This document shows positions 1-11,818 of a stretch of DNA of 64,000 nt, in pieces. The notes below the pieces were generated by a model. The model was not told the DNA's origin and did not search any database. It worked only from the letters and a program-made list of their open reading frames with translations. The stretch is from Scatophagus argus (taxonomy: Eukaryota; Chordata; Actinopteri; Scatophagidae). How positions within the stretch are numbered: the stretch's first letter is position 1; each line of letters starts with the position of its first letter. The position numbers were made by a program, and so were the translations under genes. Location of the stretch: contig NC_058495.1 in the NCBI RefSeq assembly GCF_020382885.2, positions 21,806,127 to 21,870,126 of the forward strand, given 5' to 3'.

Positions 1-3000
1 AATATTCAGTAACATGTCATCCCTACCATAAAACTAGCTTGCATGATGTGTGAGATCTGTTAGCCTTCAGGGCTTACTGCCAGAAAGTTTTCAAAGCCGG
101 CATGTTGCTCTGGGTGTATGGGTTGTAAATAGAAATTTCACCCTGCAGACTGGAGCACGTGACAGTGAGAAACCTTTATGTTTATTTAGACTTTTCTCAA
201 AAATGATTATCACACAAACTCTACGTACTCCAGTGCTTCAGAGAGGTGTAGTGATTAATGAAGACATACATAAATCATATTGGATACGAATTCCTCTCAT
301 TCATTCTCATTATTCTCATTCATACAGTTAACTTCATTTAACTGCTGCAGTATATCACTTTTTTGACTGCACCATATTTGTCCATATTCCCAGCACAGAC
401 ACCGGCAACACATTAGTCACTGTAACCAGGGGATTCCCATGTGGCAAAAATGGGGCAAATCAGCTCACACTGTGCATCTACGTGCATCCTTGTGCAGAGC
501 AAAGCCGGTTGGAAAAACGAGGGCGTGGTGCCTTTGTGATGCACAGCAAAACAAGAAGTTTGCCTCGCAGGAAAGCACAGGAAAGGAAAAGTTCTCTGTG
601 GAGACAGCAGGAGTGTGTCTCCTTGAAAACTTACGTTGAGAGATGGCAGACACAGGCTGGGAGATGACACAGAGCACTGGATGCGTCTGTGTGCACATGA
701 GCAACACCTGATAGGATCAATCCTGCAGAGAGATCATGCATTCACAAAGTACTTCTGCTTGGTACATACATATATTAGCTCTCTCAACTCACGATATTCA
801 GTTTGGACTGAATGTCTTGTGGCGTATCAAAACTGATGAAAGACATTTTCACATGATTCACGTTGCTGGTGAGACACTGGGATCCAAAAATACTATTTTA
901 TTTCTTGGAATTACCACCACATTTTGTTTACTGTAATCATCTAATTCGATTTTCTACCAGCACAAGCCTTATTAATTAAAGCTCCACACAATTCTGTGAC
1001 AAATAGGATCACTGTCTGCGTGCTGCGGGAGGTCTGAATATCTTTGTGTGCTCGTCTCTCTCGGCACAGTCAGGGGTGCGTCACTCTCATGGCGCTCCTG
1101 TTATCACCGCACGCCGTGGGAGTCTGGCTCATGTGGCTCATCTCCCACCGTGGTCTCAGGTGTCTCTCCGTAATGAAGATATTATAGCATAAATAAGAAA
1201 ATCATGAGGGGTATATTGATATTTTCCACTTAATGTTTCGACTTAATTCGACTTAAATTAAATCATTTAAAGATTCTGCCTGTCAAAAATTAAATTCAAG
1301 AGAGAGTCAAAGCATCACAGCTCTCAAATTATCTATCAAACATCTATTTTCTGGATGCATTCGGAAACCTTTCCCAGCATGCACAGGTGGCAAGTCTATC
1401 TCAACACTAACAGACAAAATGTGTCCCAGCAGAAGCACAGATCCTCAAAAGTGCCATTTTTCTTGTCCAAAACACACCATAAAAGCTTGAAAAGACTGGC
1501 CCTGTTTCAGATACACCTGGGGAAGCCTTTGAAATAGCTTTCAGTAACCCATAAGCCACTGACACAGCTGGGTATTAAAGAAAACTTGTCAAACATCACA
1601 ACCTGTACTGTAAACACAACCATTATCCAACATGTCCCCAGTGTTTCCCACCACCATGAAAACTTTGCTGTTTGAGGATGTGTTTTTGATCCCACGCGTT
1701 CTGAACAGGAAGTGTCCTTCAGACGATTTAGCCCCTGAGGTGAAACACAACAATCAGCAGACAAACATCGACAATTTAAAAGTCCAGTTCACTTGCTCTC
1801 TCTCACATGAAGCCTCCCACAGCCCTCAGGAAGCTCAAAGTTGAACCCAGAATGTTTCTGTCATAAGGCAACACTGCTGGCCACTCAGCCACCATGCAGC
1901 CCTTCATAATGCCAGATGGGAAGCCAAAGTAATGAAACACTGGCAGAAAATTTATCCTGTTTGTCCTATTCAGAAAGACAGCTACGAAGGTTTTGTCTAT
2001 TTTGGTTGGAAAATCAGGCCATGCTGATGTTGAAATTTTTCTGCAGTATTTATACATTCATTTTTGTCAGTTGTGTGAACCAATGTGGATTTACAGTTGC
2101 TCATTTTTATCAACGGTCAAATGTACAGTAATTGTTTGCACTCATGTGGGTCACAATATCATCCACACGGCATATCCAGCCTACAATAGATAAATGCAGC
2201 AGCGTCCAAGGACATCATGCAGACTGGAGAACTGCATCTGCAGTCGCTCTATCACAGAGAGAAGCTAGGTAAGCTCAGTGATAATCAATACTATCACTGT
2301 CAGCTCCTCCTCACCTGGGGGAAGGACACATAGTAACTGCTGCTCATCAGTTGACTGTCCTACTTTCCACACTCGGTTTTTCCCTATGAGATGAAATTTT
2401 GTTTTGTACTATTTTCTGGGAGTGGATGTGCAAACTGGAGAATCGTCCGTTAACTGAAGTGAGGATTGCAACAGGTGAGTATTTACATGTACTGTGACAA
2501 CAGTACTGACTCCCTTTCTACTTCAGGTTATTCATAAACGGGCTTCATTTTCATTCTCGGCGGGAACCAAGCTGACTGACAAGCCTTTGCAGTTCCAGCA
2601 CCTCCACCTCCTCTTCTCACACAGTCACAGGTGCTGAACATCTCCGGCTCACGTGCCACCACAGTCTCACAAATAATGGGCGTAGAAATTGCAAATAGCA
2701 TCCATCAGTACAGGTGGCCTTGGAGAGATACAGCGTGTCCAAAGGAAACAAATGATGAGAGATAAAATACCCTGTAATTAGCACAGCGCAGACCTGAGCA
2801 GATGTCCTTCATATTTTCTATTGCAAGGAAGTTAAACGAGGGAGCTTTTCACAGAGTGGATCCGCCCACCAGATCCACATCTCTCCGAACACTGACTATT
2901 CAAGTGACTTGATGTTCATATTTTCTTTAGTTTGATTCTATTTGGGTGGGAAAACAAACCCACCACTGATGGTGAGAGCTGAACGTATACTGTACATCTG

Positions 3001-4019
3001 TTAAAGTCTTTATTCTGTTCTGAAGACACCATAAAAAGCCTCATCTGGTAATTGACTCTGAGCACAAACTGTACCTGACACAAGACTATCACTGTTGAAG
3101 CTTCATAAGTTTCATCAGCTTATGACCTGAGATCTTATATTTCCCTGGAGACTTAAATCCACCTGACAACCAGGAGATCTTCTCTTTGTCCTCCTCCTAG
3201 CAACCAGTGAAATGGTGATGTTGTGTTATTGAAAGGACACCACCATGTATGTTTTCACAATCCAAACAGCATAAATGAATAAATCTGCATATACATGTGA
3301 GGCTGCAGCAGCTCTCTTAAATTTTAATATCAAAGAGGCCCCATTTGTCCATGAGATGATGGTGTTTCTACTACTGATAGGAAATCAAAGATGAATGAGT
3401 CCCACCTCCCTCCGCGTTAATCACAAACTGTGTTGAGGCTGTATTTACAGTATGAAGACACTGACATCCACCAGAAGGGAACTAACATGAGCTAACATTT
3501 TTCTTTCTATTTGTCACCATGTTAGTCTGGCTATTTGCATGGTTTGTCCCAGCTGCTGCCTTGTGGAGGTTATTCAGTAGGTGAAATACTCAAAAATATT
3601 CAGTTTGCTTATCTTTTTTTTCCTTTGATGAAAGTTTCATTTCTAAATGTTTTTAATTCGTTTTTTTGTTCTATACTTAATGTGATCAATATTCCCAGTG
3701 TAGCTTTTGTTGATGAAATGAACACCATCTGGATACTTTAATGTCAGTTTGGGTGACCACTCTCAGGCATCATTGTTTTATTTCATTCATGTGTTTCAAC
3801 TTTATTTTTAGGCCTGGCATCTTCTGTTCTTTTGAGCTTAGAGGTTCCTTTTCGTGTGGGCCAATGAATGATGGCGACTGATCAGCAGCAGACTGTGGTT
3901 CTTCTCTCTGCTGTCTGCAGGTCGGACAAATTGCAGTACAGGGGGACACACAGTCCTTTGTAACACTCACATCCCACCTCAACACTCACATCCCACCTCC
4001 CTACAGGACTTCACACATG
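1..4019. other. Non-coding region, no gene recognised
   Basis: Short open frames occur on both strands, but none exceeds about 95 codons, resembles a known protein or is joined by convincing splice sites into a longer frame. The DNA is AT-rich and mostly unique-looking. A perfect 19-bp tandem duplication lies near the right end (3962-3999). It is probably intergenic, or possibly the intron of a gene outside the window. Confidence 0.6.
3962..3999. repeat. Perfect 19-bp tandem duplication
   Basis: The 19-base unit beginning aacactcaca occurs twice in direct succession (3962-3980 and 3981-3999) without mismatch. It lies just upstream of the LINE tail and may be slippage or part of the same insertion. 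Confidence 0.9.
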
Positions 4020-4242
4020 CACCCTCCCCCTTCTAGCCACATACAAACATACACAGCATACCACAGACTGGCACTAAGGGCACTTTATTTACTTTACTTT
4101 GTGTTTTATATTTTTATATTTTTCTTAAGTGTTCATTTTTAGTTTTTCTGCTGCTCTTTATACGTGTGCATTTAAGCTGGGAATCTGTACAAAATTTCGT
4201 TATGCTTGCATAATGACAATAAAGACTCTTGAATCTTGGATC
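4020..4242 (+). mobile_element. 3' tail of a LINE retrotransposon (L2/CR1-like), 5'-truncated
   Basis: The segment has the layout of a fish LINE 3' end: a T-rich stretch after 'cactttattt', 'ctgctgctctttat', then 'aaatttcgttatgcttgcataatgacaataaagactcttgaatctt', here split only for description around 4195-4240. The 'acaataaagactc' end followed by short repeats is typical of non-LTR elements that prime on their own 3' repeat. No reverse transcriptase frame remains, as usual for a truncated copy. The family (L2, CR1 or Rex) cannot be settled by eye. Confidence 0.6.
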
Positions 4243-7200
4243 TTATAGTCAAAATGGTGGATTTGGGAGGGCAGTTAGTGGCTCTGTGGATCTTTGTGGC
4301 CTGATAGTGCTCACACAGCTGCTACTTGTGCTGCTTTCTGGCCTCTGGCAGGCCTGCCTCAATCTCTGATAAGCACTTAATATTCAGCTTGGGCACATGG
4401 ACTCCTGCCCATGAACAGAGAGGCACTCAGAAGCGATGCTAACATGCACCATACCAGCAGAAGGTTGATTCACATGAAATCAAATATTCATCACATATTT
4501 TTTTTAATCCACCTTGTCTCTTGTATCAAAAACTATTCAGCTGTTGAAGGCCCTTTCCCTTGCTGACAGGTGGGGTCATGTTAACAGCAGACATCAAGGT
4601 TTATATGCGAAATGCGGAGTCCCCTCACGTCCACAATTTTGTGATTCTTGAAATACTGCTCTCAAAGTCACCAGGATGGAGGTGGTGAAAGATGAAATGA
4701 TGGTGCTTCTAAAATGATTATCTGCTCTTGTCCAGATTGGTGCGGGACACGGTGCAAGTTAGATGAGTAACAGCTTTGAGAAAATAAAAAGTTAATTGAA
4801 ATTAAACAGTAAATTAGATTTAGGATCAGATGATGAGGGCAGCAGTGGGGGGGCTCACTGCTTAATACCAGCTGTTCAGTTTATCAGTGCTGAACGATCA
4901 CCCCAATAACTGCTTTCTCGTTAACATCAGGGGGTACAGATGCAGATGGAGAAAAAAAAGAAAGAAGTGCAACTCCTGGTTGACTGCAAGCAATTTTGTC
5001 TATGGGGAGTGATTTCAAAAGTTGAAGTAGGGATTAAAAAAAAAAAAAAGCAGCTGAGACGTGCTGACAGGGCCTTGGCTGTGATGGAGAGACCCCATCA
5101 CTCCTTTTCCCCGTCTTGTCACGCCTTCCTCCCATCATCGCAGGGCTTACCGTCAGGAGCAGAGCGGGGCTGTGTGGGTGAGCGATGGGAGCTGTGTCAC
5201 TCCTCCCCTTCACCGGCTCTGTAGATTGATTCCCCTGACAGGAACCCCCATTCCAGAAGCAGAAAGAGGGAATGACGAGAGGGATACAAAGTAAGTGTCT
5301 CAGGCAACTTTGCGACTGAAAGACCTAAAGACATTTAAAAATTTGGAGAGACACCCACGAGGTAATCCAGCCACTAATCAGAGTGTGGTTGAGATAGGAT
5401 GAGAACCGAAAGAGTCTCTGAAGCTCTATGTGACATTTGGAAAACACTGACGCATTCAGGAAAGAATTTTGTGTAACATACTTGAAAGGTAATGATGACC
5501 GAAGAGGAACAGGGCGCTGCAAATTAATTTTGAGGCTGTTACACACTGCTTATAAAAGTACACAACAGAGAAATGAAGTGTAGATAGCTCCCTGCGCGCT
5601 GCTCATTAGGCTCAAAGCTGTTCCACGGGATGTTCCTTTTATTAAAATTTGACAAACATCACAGCGGAGATGGGAACAGTTACCAAATTCACAATTTCAT
5701 CAGACTGAACTCTGAGAAAAAAACAAATTAGAGTGGAGTAGAGAACTGAGCAGTCATTATCAAACTAAATGTAGCAAACCAAATTTGCTGTAATTTCATG
5801 TCACGTCAGTGTAGCTGTTAAACACATATTACGTTTTCAACTTTTAGCAAACATTTTAAAGTGAACATGAGGGTGACAGTGTGGAGCGAGTGGTGAAAAG
5901 CCAGGCAGAATTTTGTGATGCCAAAAATCTAAAACCAAATAACCATACAGAGACTAAAGGTTCAAACTATTGAACATTTCTACTCCAGAATTATGCCAAC
6001 CAACAATGAATTTGTGTTTATGCCCACCAATTTGACTGTAATGGTCTCCAACTGCAAGCCAGAGTCTTTTTACATGGATGAACTCCACAGTCTGTTTACA
6101 GGTCTTTGAGGGTACTACTGCATGTGTGAGGATCAGTCAAGTACTCTTCTGCACTTGTAGACTACAGGACACACAATCCATGGTATGGGAGAAGCATAGG
6201 ATTATATATTGTTATATGTGGTTGTGAGTGATGACAGTGGCTTTCAGAAGAGATCATAGCACACATGTTACTGGATCATTAATGGCAGATCCAGATTCAG
6301 TTTGCTTTAATATTTTACTGACGTAGTTAACATGAAATGAAAGGTGAGAAGTCAGATTTTATTGTTTTAAACTTCCCTTTCAAGCTCTCTTTTTTACATT
6401 CTTCACACTTTGATCAATTATTGTGTGCACCACCCAAAACAGCAGCTTGAATGCTTTCAAAGGACTGTCTGAAAGTGCTGTAATGAAAGTGCGCCATTAT
6501 TCCCATTTGTATGATTCATTGTGTAGAGACTACATCACCCAGTTGGAAATATTCTAAGAGACGCTTGCAGGCTTTTAGTCCTGCCTGCAAGAGTGGCCGT
6601 TCGAAATCAGTATGTCAGACGAAATGTCGAACCCATGAGGCTTTATTGCAGTAAGAGTTTAGAACTGGCACAAATTGAAAAGTGATTATTTATCTTTGCA
6701 ACAACCTTGCATTTGTCTTTTTTCATTATACCACTTCAATACCCAGTTCAACACACACACAGAGCGACAGAGGGATAGATGAAAACTGAAGGAGTCACGT
6801 CAGAAAGTTTGTGGTCACTAAAATAAAACATTTATCCATGTGCTAATCATCTGGACCAAAGCCCAAACTGACAGATGAAGATCTAATGGGTGATAAGGAC
6901 ATCTGACAACAGTCTACACGTGGGGCTGTCCTCTAAGAGGGACTGGTGATACTAAGCAAACGTAAATGCTCTTTAATGGCTCATTCAGCGGCGGAGCCCT
7001 CAACAGTCCATAAAGATCGCATTGTCACCATGGAGATGTAATGAAGACGGGCCCTGTAAATCAAAGTGAGTAAAAATGGAAGCTGATTCACATTAGTGAT
7101 GGCTAATTAGCCCACAGCGATGACAGCTGGAAGCTGTGCACTGCTCTCTGGTGCCGTATGTCTCCCGAACGTCAGGACCGCTGGAGGCTCGGGAGAAGCT

Positions 7201-7959
7201 CCAGTTTTGTGTCTTCATGGGTCATTTTAAGTCTCCCCAGGGTGCACTGAAAATGACACAGTTTAAGATCTGCAAAACAAAAGGATGACACCGATGTGGG
7301 TGAAGAGCACAAATGAGAACAAGATGACCTTGTGCTGTTTGTCCCATGAAAACACGTTTGGATCTTGTCAAAGAGGCAGGCAGGCGCGTGGGCGGGTTTC
7401 AACTCCTTTATCAAGTCTGGCTAACTTCCTGCTCTCTCCAGTCACTTCCTTGGCTCTTGCCTTGCCTCCTTACCTTGCCAGCAGAGGAAGCGTCATCCAG
7501 GAGGACTCTCAGTATAGATGATTAATTCTGAAGACACTTTCTAGTCTAGAGGACCTTTAGTTGGCTGATAGATTCAATGTGTTCTGTCAGGCCTTTGAAA
7601 TTCAAATGATGCCTTCCACTTTGTGTGGCGCTGACGGCTTTGAAAGTTCTCATGAAAGGAGAGCAACAGAGATGAGAGCGACGTGAGCTGAAGGGGAACA
7701 GAAAGACAAAATCAGCTCCATCCCAAAAATAGATGACAGTGCAAAACCAAAAAGATGCAAATAGATAATCAAAAAGCTACTTGACTAAAGCGTGTTTAAG
7801 GTTTTGAAATGTATAGGAGCATGGCTATTTTTGTACTGATACTGCCATTTTTAAAAGGCATACACCATTTTATGCCACCTGCCTAGTTTACAGTTAAGAG
7901 AAACAGCTGAAAAAATTGTCCCACTTATATGAAAAAAAAAAAAAATTCACCCTGTAGGT
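4243..7959. other. Non-coding region with a possible conserved regulatory block
   Basis: No gene is seen. Several A- or T-runs occur (for example 5037-5050). The part from about 6960 to 7140 is less AT-rich than its surroundings and contains a homeodomain-type core (ggctaattagccc), so it could be a conserved non-coding element, but this is a guess from composition. Confidence 0.45.
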
Positions 7960-8145
7960 CCTGCTAATGCTAACACTTGCTGGTTAGTACTGAACACACA
8001 GTAGAGCCAAGACTGATTGAAATGTAATTGGTTTTACAGGTATTTGCTCATAAATCAAAGTACCACCAAAGTTATCAGAATTTACCCTCAGGGACCATAA
8101 ATATCTCTACCAAGTTTTATGGCTCTCCATCTGATTTTTTATTTG
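7960..8145 (+). repeat. Diverged copy of a fish interspersed repeat (copy 1)
   Basis: The order of phrases 'tgctaatgctaac', 'attggttttacaggtatttg', 'cataaatcaaagta', 'accaaagttatcagaattta', 'ccctcagggaccataaatatct' and 'ccaagttttatggc' matches a repeat that I recall as common in percomorph genomes. The segment around 36,300-36,640 carries the same phrases in the same order, which supports a dispersed repeat from within this window. It has no coding capacity. Confidence 0.6.
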
Positions 8146-10481
8146 AAGGTGCAATAAGCATCTCTGGTTGTCTGAGTCCCAGCTGAGTTGGCTTCCTGGT
8201 GCAGGACACCAGCCCAGTCTAAGGATGGAAGCATCCCGATGTTCAAAGATTAACCTCCATGCTCACTTTACATTGTATCTTCCTATTTAATCAAGCCTTA
8301 TGTGTGAGTAAGATCATTTAAATGTGTTGCTTCTTTTCATTTTTCATTTAACATTTTTTTTTTTATTTAGTTCAGTAAACTGGGTGAACACTCAAATCAT
8401 TTTTGCCAATTTTTTGTCATAATCTGTCCATTTTGACAGATTTTTAAAACTAATCCGTGGAGCTTAACTTCAGCCTCGAACAGTGCATACATCATAAAAT
8501 CCACATGAACTGAATCGCTCTGCATACAGTTTTAAAGCGAGATATGCATGACGTACGCAGGCAGTATCTAGTACAGCATACAGCCAGCACCAACTACTGT
8601 GCAAAGTTTGATGCATTAGCTCACAGAAGCAGACACAACAGGGCTTCAGCTTAAAATAAATCATCCAGATGATCATCTTCTCACAGAGACATCTACAGTC
8701 AGTGGCTAATTAACGGACAAGCAAGAAGAAAGTGTCATGTACACTCCCTCTGGTGCTCTGACTTTCTTTTGGAAATAAAGAAAAATTCTGGCTCTTAAGT
8801 TTCTGGCTCAGCTTTGCAGCGAGATGCTGAGAACTCATTGCTGTAAGTGGAAAATATTGATAAGCCACAGGGACAAAAGCAGCATGTGTCTTAAAAGCTC
8901 CCTCATGGCTGCTGGTAATGGAGCATAGTTTGTCAAGCAGACCTCATAGATGTATTCCTGGAAAAGCTTAAATATCCTTTTAAGAATACACTCGGGCAAT
9001 TTTAGATGAGAGCCATTAAAGCCTAAAAGGAACAAGAAAATTTTTTGGCTTTATGGATCTTAAATGACTAACAATTAGACCAAATATGATTCATACGAGT
9101 CTTGCAGAATACAGCCAACTGAGCAATCAGCACGCACTGAAAGGCCTTTATCATATGAATCAAACAGTAGGAGAATAAAGCCTCACAGATCTGTGGAGAG
9201 GGAACAAAATGATATCCTCTCCGCTAACAGATTCCAAGCAACCAAATGACTTTAAACACTCCATATGTGCTTTTCAAGAGCTGCGTGTAATTATTGACAG
9301 CCTCCACACACATCACAGAGTACATACCATTTGTTTGGTGTGTTTGATTTCAGCTCTGTGTAGATATTTGCTTATTGACACAGTTCATACAATAAGACTC
9401 CTCCTTCAGTGAGAAGGAACTTAACTGCAACAGTGATTACGTTTTCAGTTTCATAAGCTGAAGCAGCCGTAATGCAGCAAACACAGTGATGTGAAATGAA
9501 GGCAAGTTAATCATCGTTTCCGTTGTAATTAGTGTCAAATTTCTGCCTGCACTGGAATAGTTAGTTCTAGTTACTTTGTGCTGTTCTGTGTTACTTTGAA
9601 AAGCTCTGTATTACCTGTATTATCTGTGTAATTCAGTTAGCTTTGTATTCCCTAAACTTAACATTAAATTAAATTAAATTTGCAGGTCGATAAACAAAGG
9701 AGGGCAGTTTTTCTCATGGAGCATACTGTAGTTTTGTTTTTACAGGCCTGGCACTTTATTTATTTTATTTATTTTTTTAGAGTTCTTTATAATGTAATTC
9801 AAAGTTTAGTGGTTGCATAATAACAAGTTTTCCTTCAGTGTAGAGAAAAAAAAAATGTCTCCCTTGTTGGATAAAAATCTTTAGAAACCCAGGGCAAGTT
9901 TTTGTATATGAAAATATTTCAGCTGCAATAACACACAAACAGAACACCACCAACATTTGGTTGTGTTTCCGAAAAGATCGTGGCACATCATGTTCATCTA
10001 TAATGGAGACATGAGGTCATATAGAAATGGTGCTGCTAGCTTGGCTGGATTTCAGAGGTTCACAGGGCATCAGTCCAGAGGCTGTTGGTGTCATTGTTTT
10101 ATATTGTTGCATTATAATATAGAACAGTGACACATAATGTCACATTATGCAGTCAACATTTACTTCTCAATGATGCATTAAAGAAAACACTTCTCTATCA
10201 CCTGTTTAAAACAAATCAACACTGACTTTTGGTTTCACATGAGACTTTATACTACGTTTGGTACTGCACCTTAAAACATGCATATAATTTTCAGAACTAC
10301 AGAAGGCAAAATGTGGAAGTGTCACAGTATCCACTTGTGCTGCGTGAAAATAGATTTCATCGCTAATGAAGTATTTTATCGTATCATTAAATCACTCGTC
10401 ATTCTTTGTAAGTCTCCAGTGTGGCTAATTAGATGTTGCGTTTGTGAACATCAAAGTGTTACGATGTCATTGGTGAGCCAA

Positions 10482-10506
10482 CAAATGACACTTTCAGTGT
10501 CATTTG
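10482..10506. repeat. Perfect 11-bp inverted repeat with 3-nt loop
   Basis: The arms caaatgacact (10482-10492) and agtgtcatttg (10496-10506) are exact reverse complements around a 'ttc' loop. The flanking bases partly continue the pairing after one mismatch. The function is unknown. Confidence 0.85.
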
Positions 10507-10542
10507 CTGAATCATCAGGATGACATTGTACTAAATACACAG

Positions 10543-10568
10543 ACACACACACACACACACACACACAT
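10543..10568. repeat. (AC)n microsatellite
   Basis: About thirteen uninterrupted AC units, the commonest dinucleotide repeat in fish. Confidence 0.95.
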
Positions 10569-11778
10569 ATGCACATACACTCTCTCTCAATATGAATGTG
10601 ATTCTCAATCAAAAGCATCACATATTTGGGTTTGAGCCAGGTAGTCTTAAATGTATCACATTATGGACAAATCTGGCTTTATAAAGCACTTCACTGCAGT
10701 GGCACAGCTGTTTCAGTGCCCGATATGGAAAAGAGACAGATTTGTAAGCTTCTGTAGAATGAATGGTTCATGGCACTGAGAGATAGCAGTCATAACACCT
10801 CTGTAAGCAAATTTCACAGGTAGCGTCATTTAATTAAGACTTTTAAATTGTAGAAATAGACTGAAAATATGTAGTGAGAAACTGTCAGCTGCCTGGCAAT
10901 TTTCCCCTCAAGCTGCTGTTAATCTCAAACTGCAGGGCTGCAACATGCTGGCACCTTCCCACTGAGGAATCTTCACGCTGACACAGAAACACTCACTCAA
11001 AGGACACACGTAATACTTTATTCATTCAGGAATGCTCATACAGCACATGCACAAATGCAGAAAACTAACTGTGACACAAGCAACTGTGCCCGTGTGCTGT
11101 TAGCCTCCTTAACTTTCTCCATCACAGCTTTGTCACGTCCCTGCTGTTGTCCATCAACACATGTGTCTTACAAAGAAACACATCATCTGCGTTTAGCACC
11201 CACACTGTGCAGTCTTACAGGCTTGTGATTCAGAGGTGGAACATTCTTGAATTGAGTTTCCAGGTGAAAACAACGTGAAATTGAAAGATCTAGTTGACAA
11301 GTCTCAAAACAACCACTGCTGTTAACACATTTTGCAATTCACCCTCACAAAGCTTTTGTACCCACACAGAAAGCTTTGGTTTTGATTATTTGGGACACAT
11401 CAGCTGCTGAAACTCCTGCTGCCACTCCAACATAATGGAAGAAAATGTTTTATACTGACCATCACTGAAATTTTAGAAGTTAACCATGAACAAAATGCTT
11501 CCTTTACCTGTCCTATAGGTACAGCGACATAAAATCTATCAAAACACATTTTAGATATTCTTCCTCTTTAGACATTCTTCCTCAAAAACAGGTACAAAAA
11601 CAGAAACATGTACTGTACTTGTACTTGTAATTTGTACTGAAATGCAAGGTAAATATAATCCACAAGTGAGAGATAAGGTACAGGAAGTTCCAACAGGCTA
11701 TGAGACTGAACAGGGTAATTAATCGATGAGCATCTCAAGGCATGATCAAACCACATGTTACTGTTCAGGCACAGTAGA

Positions 11779-11818
11779 TAGATCCATATTAAATGATTTG
11801 TCATTTCATATGGATCTA
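11779..11818. repeat. 18-bp hairpin (one mismatch) with 4-nt loop
   Basis: The left arm tagatccatattaaatga (11779-11796) pairs with tcatttcatatggatcta (11801-11818) at 17 of 18 positions around a 'tttg' loop. Pairing stops abruptly on both outer sides. It is shorter than a typical microRNA precursor stem, and no target-site duplication or transposon is visible. Confidence 0.85.
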
